Shown here in pieces: positions 31,646-42,594 of a stretch of DNA of 64,000 bases; the stretch's first letter is position 1, and each line of letters opens with the position of its first letter. The stretch comes from Arion vulgaris (taxonomy: Eukaryota > Mollusca > Gastropoda > Stylommatophora > Arionidae): the NCBI GenBank assembly GCA_020796225.1, contig CM036775.1, forward strand, positions 6,810,893 through 6,874,892, given 5' to 3'. A program made the position numbers and the translations under genes. The notes under the pieces were generated by a model. It worked only from the letters and a program-made list of their open reading frames with translations. It was not told the origin of the DNA and did no database searches.

Positions 31646-32236
31646 CTGTCAGGATACAACAAAATAAAACACAGTTATCATCATCATCATGTGATAGTTA
31701 TAGTTAATTCTCTCAAAACAATTATCTGACCTCTTCTACTAATTTTATTTCAGTAATGTTCTCCTTGATATCAAATACGTTTATTTAATTCAAGACATGA
31801 ATACGGCGCTGGAGGAGGTGGGAGAACTGGTTAGATGTAGTGTTTGTTTTATGTGGCCTGTGATGAAAGCGACGTTCTATAAAGTACATGCTACTTGATG
31901 ATGATGATGATGTGTCGTCATCAGTGTGAGCAGGGACATTTATCAAAGTGAACAAGACAACTTGGCAATAATACCTATATCGTTCACAGTTTACATAGTC
32001 TAGCATTTTCCATAGAGCTTTGCCATGATGTCCATAGTTTGGTCTAATATTATTGCTAGAAAAAAATGCATCATTTAGTTCCGACTTAATCTTATCTTCA
32101 ATGACATCTAAAACACATCAGATGATATAGCTTTGAATTACGTTGGAGGTTCAATATATCCCCCCCCCAGCACCTTCCCATTACTTTGAAAAATAAAGAC
32201 CCATAAATGCTAGTGTATTTAGCAAGCAAATGTATA
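31646..32236. repeat. Duplicated non-coding segment, copy 2
   Basis: Collinear with 27565-28169. An open stretch on the minus strand (31785-32006) includes a TCA-repeat serine run. I do not regard it as a demonstrated exon. Confidence 0.7.
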
Positions 32237-33015
32237 GGCTCTCTTTCTCTCTCTCGCGATCCCAGCTTAGATTGATGTACCAGATTTCCCCATAAATTCT
32301 GCTGTTATTTTGAAAACTCTGTCCCTCCGTACAGTTTTCATTGAGCTCGGTATTGTCTAGCCTGGTTTCGTTCTACTATTACAGTCTGCTAGCATTAAGC
32401 AGTCTTACAGTAGGTGCTCTGCCGTCATATCTGCCTTCTCGCAGTGGCACAGGCTAGTTGTGCCAATTTTAAATTTGTTGTAAACGTTGGACCAGAGTCT
32501 GTTAAGGCCGGTACGGAGGCGGAATATGACAACTTGTGTGCTACGGCTAGACCATAGTACCCATCTTTGGCGCTGTGTTGATGGTAGTCTTGCCACCACC
32601 TCTCTCTCTATATCGTCATACAATGGTTGTATTTATAACCTCCTCGTAGCTGATTTCATAACCAGTCTGAGGCAGTCGTCCTCCTGCCTTTGTTAGCCTG
32701 TCTGCCTTTTTGTTTCCGCTTATATTGCAGTGGGATGGGATCCACTGTATGACTGCGTTTGAATGATGAGTTTGCTATACTCCAAGGATCGTTTTTAGCT
32801 CTGAGCCGATTTAATTTTTTTAGTGCCTTGATGGACGACAGGGTGTCCGTGAGTATCACTATTTTGTTATGTGAGGTGCTGCTTCTCTCTAGGATCATTT
32901 CGACAGCTATTCGTATGGCCTTCGTCTCTACACGTTAGTTGTTTGAGTACTTTCCTGTGGCGTTTTTTGCCGATCCGTCGGTGTACACGTGTATCTCGGG
33001 ACGGAACTCGGAGCC
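32237..33015 (-). mobile_element. RNase H LINE (family L), RNase H and 3' end
   Basis: Minus strand: RPEIHVYTDGSAKNATGKYS (catalytic Asp), AVEMILERSSTSHNKIVILT and DTLSSIKALKKL (Glu and Asp), a decayed QWIPSHC region, FRLRTGLNRLWSNVYNKFKI, then LCHCEKADMTAEHLLQDC (knuckle). The 3' tail is GA-rich (32238-32260). Frameshifts near 32660 and 32930. Confidence 0.85.
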
Positions 33016-33350
33016 CACGCATTCACTCTCTTGTTGCGTATTTCTTGAGCCGATGAGAATGCCGGGTGATGAGTTGGACCGCGCGCTGGTCCACATGGGT
33101 CCAAAGTTCAAATAAAAATCATCGAAGAGAGGTTGACCCGCGTGTGGCGAAATTCGAAGCTCACGCATTCTCTCTCTTGGTGCGTACTTTCTAGAGCCGA
33201 TGAGAATGCCGGGTGATGAGTTGGACCGCGCGTTCGAATCGAATAAAAACCATCGAAGAGAGGTTGACCCGCGTGTGACGAATTTCGGAGCCCAAGCATG
33301 CTCACTCTTGCGTACTCTCTTGAGCCGATGAGTGTGCTGGGTGATGAGTT
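33010..33350 (-). repeat. Three in-frame tandem copies of a 125-145-bp coding unit in LINE L
   Basis: The unit contains GAGCCGATGAGAATGCCGGG, TGATGAGTTGGACCGCGCG and ATCGAAGAGAGGTTGACCCG, repeated from 33020, 33150 and 33290. Minus strand peptides are SNSSPGILIGSR and HAGQPLFDDFY. It lies just upstream of the RNase H start, so it expanded the linker between RT and RNase H. Confidence 0.8.
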
Positions 33351-33788
33351 GAGTTGCACGTGGGCAACATGGGGCAAACTCGGATTTCGGACAGCCCAGT
33401 AGGAATTGACGGAAATGGTGAGGTAGGCACCAGGGCAGAGCGAGCGCGCATACGGACGTGCAAAGGCGGCGCCACATGTGGCGAAAAATGGAAAAATGTG
33501 AGCACGAAAAATATGATGGTGACTGGGCATCAGGGCAGGGTTAGCACGCACGCTTGCAAAACTGGGCCTAATCAAGGGGCAGGCACGGCAAGAGGGTGCG
33601 CGTCCCACCCAGTAGGACAACTGGTAAGCCCAGCAGAGGCAAAATCAGTGCAAGCGTGGCAGCGGCGTAGCAGCAGCATCTCGGCAGCAGCAAGCGTGGC
33701 AGCAGCAGCGGTAGGCAGTGTGTGCGTCCCACCCAAATGTACAGAGCAACGGGAAAGCTCAGCAGAGGCATAACCAGTACGCGTTTCT
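33350..33788. repeat. GC-rich region with internal direct repeats
   Basis: GCGTCCCACCCA, GCTCAGCAGAGGCA/CCCAGCAGAGGCAA and CAAGCGTGGCAGC recur. There is no convincing protein although several frames are open, as expected for GC-rich DNA. It may be a LINE 5' leader, since it precedes a 5' leader copy. Confidence 0.4.
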
Positions 33789-34312
33789 GATCGCAGGGAA
33801 CTACTGCTGCCTTGTAGATTGTTTGGGGACAATCAAAGTCTAGCGGAGCAAACCGTAAACAAACCTGAACGGGCGACAAACCAATGTGTTCACTAAAACG
33901 ACCGGTTCTGTTGGGTAGATGGTGCTCATAAACCCGGGAGTGCAGGCCGTCTAAGGGTCGCTGCCCTGAAAGAAAATGGCAACCCACTGCCTTGTGGGTT
34001 TGGCTGGGGACAGTCTAAGGCTAGCGGAAGAAGCAAATCTACACAAAATTGCTGTCTGAAATCGAACACCCCACCGAAGGATAAGCAACTGAGCTCAAAT
34101 AGGTGCTGAAGGTTGGTGCACGTACATTACGTTCTGATGTTTGGCTGTTTATATCTCACAAAGAGAATGATAAAAACAATGTATATCTCACAAAGAGAAT
34201 GATAAAAACAATTTATATCTCACAAAGAGAATGATAAAAACAATTTATATCTCACAAAGAGAATGATAAAACAAGCCTAGAACGATCGAAGAAGAAGAAG
34301 AAGAAGAAGAAC
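33789..34312 (+). mobile_element. Internally deleted LINE C: 5' leader joined to 3' end
   Basis: 33789-34140 matches the leader of LINE C (57140-57470, minus) and of copy B (39310-39610), for example CTAGCGGAGCAAACCGTAAAC and GGTCGCTGCCCTGAAAGAAA. At 34148 it switches to a 3'-type end: TATCTCACAAAGAGAATGAT repeats, AACGATCGAAGAAGAAG tail. Everything coding is missing, so it resembles a small non-autonomous derivative. Confidence 0.65.
34148..34270. repeat. 32-bp tandem repeat before a (GAA)n tail
   Basis: Four units of TATATCTCACAAAGAGAATG plus ATAAAAACAATT. TCACAAAGAGA..T.AAAA also appears just before the (GAA)n end at 60400-60455. Confidence 0.9.
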
Positions 34313-34459
34313 GCTGCACGTTTTTGTTTTTAAATTTTACTCAATTCTGTGAGTCTATGGTTATTTATTGGTGAAAAATATTCATAATATTGATATTCCT
34401 TATTGTTAAACATAACTTGTTGAATAATATAACTTCAATTTAGCATTTTGTGTTGTTCA
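34313..34459. other. AT-rich spacer
   Basis: Nothing recognised. TATTGATATTCCTTA is shared with about 13295-13315. Confidence 0.35.
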
Positions 34460-34725
34460 TCTTCTTCTTCTTTGCGTTCGTTCTTTACGACCAATTTTAA
34501 TCACTCTTTGTGACACGTTTGATCTTTGCCAAGAACGTGTATACGTTGCACATTGGTGTGTAGGCCCCTAAACACATTGACTTGTACACGTTTAGGACAT
34601 GTGCATCCGATTTAAGTTAAACCTCCAGTGCGCCTCTTACGACATGCGTGGCAGGCTACATTGGTTCTATTCTTTCCACCCTAAACTTCGCCCCTGGTAA
34701 CCACTCGGGCGGCATTTTGTGTTTT
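34460..34725 (-). mobile_element. Short (GAA)n-tailed element, copy related to 60182-60455
   Basis: CTTCTTCTTCTTTGCGTTCG, ACGACCAATTTTAATC and GATCTTTGCCAAGAACGTG match the inverted right end of 60182-60455, and ACACGTTTAGGACATGTGCA matches further in. No ORF. Confidence 0.7.
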
Positions 34726-34853
34726 TTTTTTGTTTTTTAAAATGAATTCGGCAATATACATCAATACTGGAATGCGAGGTCACGTGGTGTGATGCTCGTC
34801 CATCACGGGGGATGATGACCACACAAATTTTCATCCAAGGGAATGTAGTTGCG
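34726..34853. other. Spacer, nothing recognised
   Basis: Contains a T run and CACGTGGTGTGATGCTCGTC. No supported feature. Confidence 0.3.
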
Positions 34854-35480
34854 CTATGTTTGTCTGTGTGTGCGTAGATGACTAGTGAGCCCGATACGGC
34901 TTTGAAATGTTCGTGTACAGTGTGCGCAAGTTATACTTGCACTTGTGGGAAGTTTTACTGCCTTTCTGTTTTGACGTCTTTGCTCCATCCGTGCTGTTCT
35001 ATCTGCCTCGCAGGCCGAGGAACCGTGTCGAAGAAGTGTGCGCCAGGCCGATATGTCTTGAGCAGCATTCTCCCAGTTGTTGACATCTATGCCAAAGATT
35101 TCATCGAGTTCTTGAGTGTATCTTTGAATCGCTTTTTCTGGCCCCCCATGTGAGCGTTTACTACTTTGCAGCTCACCATAAATGAGTCGTTTGGGTATTC
35201 TGCAATCTGGCATTCGAGCCACATGTCCTGTCCATCTTGTCTGGGACTGCATCAAGATTGTGTAGATGCTGGGGAGAGCAGCTCTTTTTAAGACCTCTGT
35301 ATCTGGGATCATATCCTACCATTTGATGTTCATTATTTTCCTAAGGCAGAATGTGTGAAAGTGGTTTAGCTTCCTTGCATGTCTCTGATATACAGTCCAA
35401 GTTTCGCATGCGTGAAGAAGGGCTGGGAGCACGACAGCTCGATATACCTTCAGTTTTTTGGCTTAGCCGCGTGGTGTAGT
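34854..35480 (-). mobile_element. LINE C-terminus with terminal C2H2 finger (family N)
   Basis: The minus strand ORF encodes ILMQSQTRWTGHVARMPDCR, IPKRLIYGELQSSKR, NNWENAAQDISAWRTLLRHG, then CAHCTRTFQSRIGLTSHLRT ending HRQT. RIGL.SHLRTH with two cysteines is a C2H2 finger that closes this LINE group. Upstream (35155-35470) continues as ISDTWKL-like decayed RT thumb. The 152-residue stretch is unusually well kept. Confidence 0.85.
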
Positions 35481-36139
35481 TGTGGTCTGATTACCCATAA
35501 TTCTTACCTGAGTCTGAATGCCCATAAATTTATAGTTGGCTCTGGCTGTGGAAAGGACAGCGACACTACAGCATACCGCTGACCTACTTTTACTAAGCTT
35601 GTTGCTATTTGTCGCATGACTGTTTACTCTACGCTTTGTTGTGAGAGGCCAGCTTTCAAATCCGAGTTACTTATCCATATTTAATACTTTAAGCGATATC
35701 AAACTATATTGACAATCGAACGCGTGAACACCTCACTAGATTTTTATTTTTTTTATCACAGGAAACAATTAAGTAAGGTTAATAACCAAAGCACTACCAC
35801 TCAGAAGTTGACAGCTGCAAATTAATTTGCTTGCGAGAGAACGCCAAGAGCTAGAATGTATCCTTTATACAGACATTCACAAATAACTAGGTGCGAAAAA
35901 GCCAGTCCTTTCGCCATGACGTAAAGTGCCAGAGTGATTTCTTTGGAGTCAAAACTAACGGTATCATCGTTTAGTATTGCGATGCAGATTGTGTGAAATA
36001 TTATACTGCATCAATATTTGTATTGTATTCTTTTTTCCATCGTTCTTCTTCTTCGCGAACGCCTGCTGTTAATTCAGGCGGAAAGTCATGACGTCTGGTA
36101 GTGCCTTTCTGACTGATTTTTGCGTGGACATATATTACC
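35481..36139. other. Spacer without recognised features
   Basis: Mostly AT-rich. Splice-like motifs (TTTTTTTTATCACAG near 35757) are not followed by an open exon. Confidence 0.35.
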
Positions 36140-36346
36140 CTTTTAGAGTTAGAAGCACTTGAGCTTTTCAGCTCTTCGGCCCGGTGCCATGGACATCGTA
36201 ACCCTTCGGTTCGGTGCCACGAACACCGTAAATCTGGGGAATCTGTTGCTTTTTCTGCCATTCCGCGTAATTAAACCTGCACACTCAGAGGGATAGTCAC
36301 CCGTAGTCCAACGCGCTACGAACACGCTGGGAAGACGGGCTTCCTC
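36140..36346 (-). mobile_element. tRNA-derived SINE, family A, copy 3
   Basis: Minus strand starts GCCCGTCTTCCCAGCGTGTT, has GTAGCGCGTTGGACTACGGG (A-box area) and GCAGGTTTAATTACGC (degenerate B box), then GTGTTCGTGGCACCGAACCG and AGGGTTACGATG shared with copy 1. Best copy for the body. Confidence 0.75.
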
Positions 36347-36544
36347 AACCATGTGGACAGCCTAGCCGACTTCCGAGGTACTTGAAGCTTAGATCCTTCA
36401 AGAGTGATCGTTGCAGGAGAGCTATTGTCCTTGTAATTCTTTCTCGGACAGAGTTAGTTTTAGTGAGGGCATAACGGGTGACTTCTCTAACGGCTTTCCT
36501 GCATTTGGTGAGGTCGTTCCATACGCAGCGTAACATAACCACTC
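36347..36544. other. Open stretch of unknown nature
   Basis: The minus strand is open for 65 codons but shows no pattern I recognise and overlaps the SINE at its end. Treated as non-coding. Confidence 0.25.
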
Positions 36545-37216
36545 TTTATAATCTTTAGTGCCGTAAATTTGGCTTAGATCTACGCCAAAGAGCATTAGCT
36601 TGCATGCGCTGACTGGGTGAGGTCGCTAAGGTAAAGACCCGAACGATCTCAACCCTTCTAGGGCTAGTCACAGGAAGTATCACATTTTTTGTGCTGCTTT
36701 GTCAAACAAACGATCATATGTAGGCGGTATGCGATCTGAGCCATGACATTAGACGTCATCTGTGTAGGAGGATCGGCGTCCGAAAAGTATTCTTCTAGTC
36801 AATGTTTGGATTTGTACCAGTCAAGCCTTTGCATTATCGGATATATTTTTTTATCCACGGTGAGTTGTTTCCTGAGTAGGAGTATTCTCAGCCGCTTCGG
36901 GGAGCGTGTCGATACTTGGCAATTTGGAAGGAGTTTACCCAGTATTTTCCCTGTCTCCGGGTAACACTGGTCTGTGGCAGCACACATATATTATAGAGGG
37001 TCGTTTCAATCGGCGCTAGCAACGCAACTGAAGTTTTGCGTTCGCCCGTCATCCCCCACCTCAGTTCTTCCGGGGATATTAGTTGTTATTGCAACTGTAC
37101 CCTGCCCGGTTGTCCCAGGTAGGGCAGTTTTGTTAGGCACTAAAAACGCAACTTTTATGATTTGCGCTTGTCCAACCATACCCACCTCAGTTCTTCCGGG
37201 GATGTTAGTTGTTTTG
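36545..37216 (-). mobile_element. Retroposon X-related segment
   Basis: Matches X in the same orientation as 28434-29738: GATCTACGCCAA, GAGGGTCGTTTCA, and direct repeats with CTCAGTTCTTCCGGGGATGT at 37055 and 37187. Both ends are missing or decayed. It meets LINE copy B head-to-head at 37217. Confidence 0.65.
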
Positions 37217-38158
37217 GCGGGGTCAAAGGCTCATGGCGGCAATTTGAGCTAGGGTTAGCGAAGGGGCGCGTTAACCAAGACCCTGCCCCCACCTCCCCGT
37301 GGTGACCATGGAAACAGACTTAGGTTCCGGTCTGGCTAAGGGGGACAGGGATCGGGGAGATCCACAGGTGGTGGTTGTATCGCAAACACGCAAAAGGAAT
37401 TACAGGGGCCGAAATTCACTAAACAAGCACGCATCTCCTGGCCGATGTCCGAGAAAATATGTCCAAGTGCATATAAGTACGAATCAGCAGCGTACGAGAG
37501 TCCGTGAACAAAACAGTGGTGAAAGTATAAACATGAAAAAAGCAATGCAGAGGACGGATATCCCTGAACAACGCACACATTTCCATGCCGAAGTCCGCTA
37601 AAATATGCTCAAGCTCAAAAGAAGCATGAAATAATAGAATACAAGCATCCGTGAACACAATAGTGGTGGAAGCGCAAACACGAAAACTAATGGGTCTGAA
37701 ATCCCTGAACAACACACACATTTCCTTGCAGAACACCGCTAAAATATGACCAAAGGTAAAATAAAAACTATGACACTACAGAGTACAAACATCCGTGAAC
37801 TGGGGTGTGCATATGCAAACTGCGCCTCCTCGTTTTGAAAATAACCGGACGAGCGAGCCAGTAAGCAAGCGCGATTCCGCAGTGTCGATAACCAATTGCA
37901 TGCATAGTCTCTAACGGCTGAGAGTGCCGCTCCGCTTCTTCACGCGACGAAGCGAACGAGGCTCCCAGTGAATTAAGGGAGAAGGTAGTGTCTACTACTC
38001 GCTCGTGCGGTCTTACTGGTGGTGTGTGTGCTCATATATCGAAGTTGCTAGGTCGCGATGTGATGCAAAATGGCTCATTAAATCAGTCCGCAAACAAAGC
38101 ACCAACTCCCCCGGAGTAAATGACCGAATTTAAGAGAGATGTGCATCCCAAGAAAGCC

Positions 38159-38775
38159 GAGACATGAAGTGAAAATTGGTGCTATGGGCACGAGTCAAAC
38201 TGAGTGTTGGAGCAGCACCGAGACATGAAGTGAAACTCGGTACTATGGGCACGAGTCAAACTGAGTGTTGGAGCAGCCCCGAGACATGAACTGAAACTCG
38301 GTGCTATGGGCACGAGTCAAACTGAGTGTTGGAGCAGCCCCGAGACATGAAGTGAAACTCGGTACTATGGGCACGAGTCAAACTGATTGTTGGAGCAGCC
38401 CCGAGACTTGAAGTGAAACTCGGTACTATGGGCACGAGTCAAACTGAGTGTTGGAGCAGCCCCGAGACATGAAGTGAAACTCGGTGCTATGGGCACGAGT
38501 CAAACTGAGTGTTGGAGCAGCCCCGAGACATGAAGTGAAACTCGGTGCTATGGGCACGAGTCAAACTGAGTGTTGGAGCAGCCCCGAGACATGAAGTGAA
38601 ACTCGGTACTATGGGCACGAGTCAAACTGAGTGTTGGAGCAGCACCGAGACATGAAGTGAAACTCGGTACTATGGGCACGAGTCAAACTGAGTGTTGGAG
38701 CAGCACCGAGACATGAAGTGAAACTCGGTGCTATGGGCACGAGTCAAACTGAGTGTTGGAGCAGCCCCGAGACAC
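38159..38775. repeat. 61-bp satellite within the LINE B leader
   Basis: Ten units of GAGACATGAAGTGAAACTCG plus GTACTATGGGCACGAGTCAA and ACTGAGTGTTGGAGCAGCCCC, period 61, nearly identical apart from A/G and A/C variants. Not present in the LINE C leader. Confidence 0.95.
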
Positions 38776-38939
38776 GTTTCATGAAACGACAGATGAGTGA
38801 ACATCTTGGTCGTATTAGCCACCCAGCAGATGTGAAAGGCTACAAGCGAAGGGATGAGAGGTGCATTCTGAGCGGCGAAAATGGGCAGCGTGCCGTGGCA
38901 CTCCCGATGTACGGTAAATGGATTACATGAGGTGACGGT

Positions 38940-39250
38940 GGCACAAAGGAAGATTGCGATACAATTCCGTATATGTGGCTTAGCACAGACTATGATACTG
39001 GGTAAAGTTGGCCGAGCGAAAAATCCAAAGTTACGTTCTAGCGCCTTACGAAACTGCCCTCCCTGATCCAGCCGGGCAAGGTACGATTGTTCACGCAATT
39101 AACATCCCCGGAAATATCAGGGCGGGTGATAAACGGCGAGTGCAAAATCCAAAGTTACACTTGTTAGCACCAAATGAAACGACCCATACAATACGATGTG
39201 CGGGGCCCCAGCCCAGGGTTTCCCGGATCTAAGGAAATGACAGAGCCAAT
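38940..39250 (+). mobile_element. X-like segment inside copy B leader
   Basis: GGCCGAGCGAAAAATCC, TTAACATCCCCGGAA and AACGACCCATACAAT parallel 47090-47345 of retroposon X. Either X derives from this leader or X inserted here. Confidence 0.6.
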
Positions 39251-39699
39251 GCAAATTACCTAGTACCGACCCGAGCGTCAATAAAACGTACCAGGTCTCT
39301 GTTCTATTCGTAGGAACCACTGTTGCTTGTAGTTTTGGGTTGGGGACAAATAAATGCTAGCGGAGTAAACCGTAAACAAAACTGGACGGCAGGCAAACCA
39401 AGAAGTTCATTTACAAAACAGGTATTGCTGGGCAGATGACGGGGGGGCAGGTCGTCTAAGGGTCGCTGCCCTGAAAGAAAATAGCAACCTGCTGCCTTGT
39501 GGGTTCTCGCTGGGGACAGTCAAAGGCTAACGGAGAGCTAACCCAGTAATTTTGGTTGAAATCGGACACACGGCCGAAAGACAAAAAACTGAGCTCCAAT
39601 TGGAACTGAACGTTGTGTTTCGTAGCTACACATACTAAGGCTGCATGGACCAACTTTTTAATGAATGTGTTTAATTTAGAATATCGATATGGTGCTACT

Positions 39700-40830
39700 C
39701 CTGTGGAGATCCGTCGGGAAGGACGAGTGCCGGGCCCCATGCCTCGAAGGGGCCCGTTTTTTGCTACCGACGATCCCCGTCCTCCAACTCGGCAAACCAG
39801 TTGGTCCGAGGTCCACGGGAAAAAAAGCTACTGGTTCAATACGGCAAAGTACTGGCCAGCGACGATTAAACAATTTGTGCTGAATGCCGAGGGTATTCAG
39901 CGCAAAAAGCAAGCACTCGCCATAAGACTAGCAGAAGACGAAATTGATGTTGCGTGCGTACAAGAGACCCATCTAAATGCCCAACATAGATTCGAGATCA
40001 GAGGTTACCTAACCTTCAGACTTGACCGAGAAGGGCATAAGGGTGGAGTCCTCACCCTAGTCCGAAGCGGCATTCCAGCCAAGCAAACAAAAGCAACTAC
40101 GGGAAGTGTCGGCGCAGCAGAGATCGTAGGCGTCCTAATTACATGTGGCGAAATGCAGATTCTTGTGTGTAACTTATACTGCCCAAGTGACATCCCGCTA
40201 ACACTCGATGTAATGAGTATCAACGACACAGCATGCATGGTGGTCGGCGATTTCAACAGCCACTCAGAAAGATGGGGCTACCTCGAAACAAACAGCAGCG
40301 GCGTAGAAGTGGAAGACTGGGAGATAGAGACCTGTTCTTCATCAATGTCCAGACGACCCGCCAACCTTCTACTCAAGAATGTTACACGCGACTAGCACCC
40401 CCGATTTGGCCTTCGCAACAAGCGACCTTTCCACAAAAACATTACGTACGGTCACAAAGCAACTCGGAGATAGTGACCATAGACCCGTCAAACTCCAAGT
40501 AGAGCAAAAATGTGTACCTGAGCCCAAAATGTGGTTGCCACTGTGGAACTACAAAAAAGCAACTTGGAAACAGTACGGGGCACTGACAAATGCCAATGTT
40601 GAACGCATCAACATACGTGAAAAGAAAAACATGCGATCCGTTGCAAAAGAACTCTCACAAGCAATCCTCAAAGCGGCACGAGAAACCATTCCCAGAGGCG
40701 CACGGAAGGATTACAAGCCATACTGGACAGCAGAGGTCCAGAAGCTTGAAAACGACCTTGAATTGGCAGAAAAGGCACAGTCAGTAACGACTAACACTGC
40801 TTACGGCAGCTGCAAAATACAAGCGTGAGG
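39700..40830 (+). pseudogene. LINE C copy B AP-like endonuclease
   Basis: The best preserved endonuclease in the window: LNAEGIQRKKQALAIRLAED, IDVACVQETHLNAQHRFEIR, GYLTFRLDREGHKGGVLTLV, ILVCNLYCPSDIPLTLDVMS and MVVGDFNSHSERWGYLETN. After a frameshift near 40330: TSDLSTKTLRTVTKQLGDSD and HRPVKLQV. Catalytic QETH, GDFN and SDHRP are all present. The linker continues to 40895. Confidence 0.9.
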
Positions 40831-40895
40831 TCAAACGATGGGCACGACAGAGTTAGGTTGATAAGACCGAATTCCTGAACCTTGATAGGAACGAC

Positions 40896-42445
40896 CGATT
40901 TAAAAATAACACAAGCATAGAAGAACCAAATATACTCATCCAAGAAATAGAAGAAGTTGTGAAGAAGAGTCCACGTCACAAGACAGCAGGCATAGACGGT
41001 ATAACCAATGAAGTAATCAAGGCATGCGGAGAAACAGGAACAAAATGGATACATAGAATCTTCAAGTCAGCCTGGACAGAAAGAGAGGTCCCCAAAGATT
41101 GGCAGAAAGCCATCATAATACCAATATGGAAAAAAGAGCAACAAAAGAGAATGCAATACATACAGATGCGTATCATTATTAAGTCGTGTCGGGAAATTAT
41201 ATGCTAAAATTTTGGAATCTAGAATCAAACCTATAATAGAGCCCCAGCTGAACATCGCTAGCTAAGTTTGGGTTCAGAAAGGAAAGTGTTGCACCTATGC
41301 CCTGTTCACATTAAGACAACTCAGCGACAACACCATAGAATATGACAAACAGCTCAAATTAGCATTCATAGACCAAGAAAAAGGCCTTTGATAGAATAAA
41401 CAGAAACAAACTATGTGTCATACTAAGTGAATACGGAATTCACGGCCAACTATTAGACAATATTAGAACGATATACCAAAAATGCTCAAGCTTAGTACGA
41501 ACAAGCGACGGCATGACAGACGAATTTGAATTATCATCAGGAGTAAGACAGGGATGTGTGCTTTCGCCTATACTTTTCAATATATACATAGACAGGATTA
41601 CGCAGGAAACCTAGTCAGATAACAACCTAGATAACAAATACAATTTAATAAACGAACTACTCTTTGCAGAGGATCAGAGTATAATTTACAACAACGAACA
41701 CAAACTTCAACAACACATAAATGCACTGCAAGCGACATGCGAATAATATTACATGAAAATTAACACCTCCAAAACAGAAGTCATGACAATAAGTAGGTCA
41801 ACAAGTCAACTAAATATACACGTGAATAATGTAAAATACAACAGACTCCAGAATTCAAATATCTCGGGAGTATATTCACAGCAGATGGAAAGATGGACAG
41901 AGAAATCGAGACTAGATGCCAGAAGGCAAACGCAGTGACATACCAACTGTCACCACTATTAAAACATCCAAGCATTAACATGGCAGTCAAACGACAACTG
42001 ATAAACTGCATATTTATTCCAACTATCTGATATCAGTGCCAAACATGGGCCCTGACTAAGACACAAGAAAGAAAGATTACAACATGTGAAATGAGATATC
42101 TACGAAAAACTGTCAACGTTACAAGGAGATAGAGTGAGAAACGAGAATATCAGAAGCATCGTTGGTACTATACCATGTATACAGTACATCGAGAAGCAAA
42201 GAATCAAGTGGTTCGGTCATCTAATGAGAATGGAACCACATTTACTACCATCACATGCCTACAATAATCGACACTCAGGCGCAGAGCACGAGGCAGGCCA
42301 AGAACACGATAGATAGATAACATCTCAGTCCCTGCGAAAGCATGGACTAACAACGTCAAGCGCAACATACCTGGCACAAGATAGAAAACTAACTCTCCCA
42401 CGGCGCTTCACGGCAAATGTGGTTAAGATAAGATAATATAAGATA
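40896..42445 (+). mobile_element. RTE-like LINE F with (GATAA)n tail
   Basis: EVVKKSPRHKTAGIDGITNE, KAIIIPIWKKE, FGFRKGKCCTYALFTLRQLS, KLAFIDQEKAFDRINRNKLC (motif A), SSGVRQGCVLSPILFNIYID (motif B), ELLFAEDQSIIYNNE (motif C with FAED), MKINTSKTEVMTIS, and the C-terminal RNENIRSIVGTIPCIQYIEK with QRIKWFGHLMRM. Frameshifted many times. The 3' tail is AAGATAAGATAAT. It is 5' truncated and joined to LINE B at 40895. Inverted copies at 4082 and 21982-24612. Confidence 0.88.
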
Positions 42446-42594
42446 ATGAGAAGAAAATTAAACACGTTTATCTTAAATAAACCAAGATATTGTCAAATCA
42501 TATTGACAAGATGGCGCCAAGACTAAATAAATAACAGACAATCAGATAATGTAAACAAGAAGTCTTTCTGAGAAAATTAACCAAATAACAATAT
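42446..42594. other. Short AT-rich spacer
   Basis: Lies between the F tail and the start of LINE J. Nothing recognised. Confidence 0.35.

Larger units (their letters stand above)
37217..40895 (+). mobile_element. I-like LINE C, copy B: 5' leader and endonuclease
   Basis: Starts GGGGTCAAAGGCTCATGGCG as do C (58020, minus) and X, then GTTCCGGTCTGGCTAAGGGG. The leader carries tandem units of about 110-120 bp (CCCTGAACAAC, CACACATTTCC, CGCTAAAATATG) to 37810 and extra sequence including a 61-bp array. Leader homology to C resumes at 39310 and the endonuclease follows. It stops at 40895 where LINE F begins. Confidence 0.75.

Noticed and set aside
31785..32006. Minus-strand exon with serine run (MYFIERRFHHRPHKTN) followed by AATAAA
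   Set aside because: The duplicate copy at 27700-27920 is also open in part, but no convincing acceptor and the serine run is a TCA microsatellite; kept only as a note.
33302..33987. Several overlapping long ORFs
   Set aside because: GC-rich repetitive DNA opens many frames on both strands; none shows domain patterns.
36345..36542. 65-codon minus-strand ORF
   Set aside because: Overlaps a SINE end, has no recognised pattern and has no second copy to test.
38159..38775. CRISPR-like array
   Set aside because: Units are contiguous 61-bp repeats with no unique spacers; a eukaryotic satellite.
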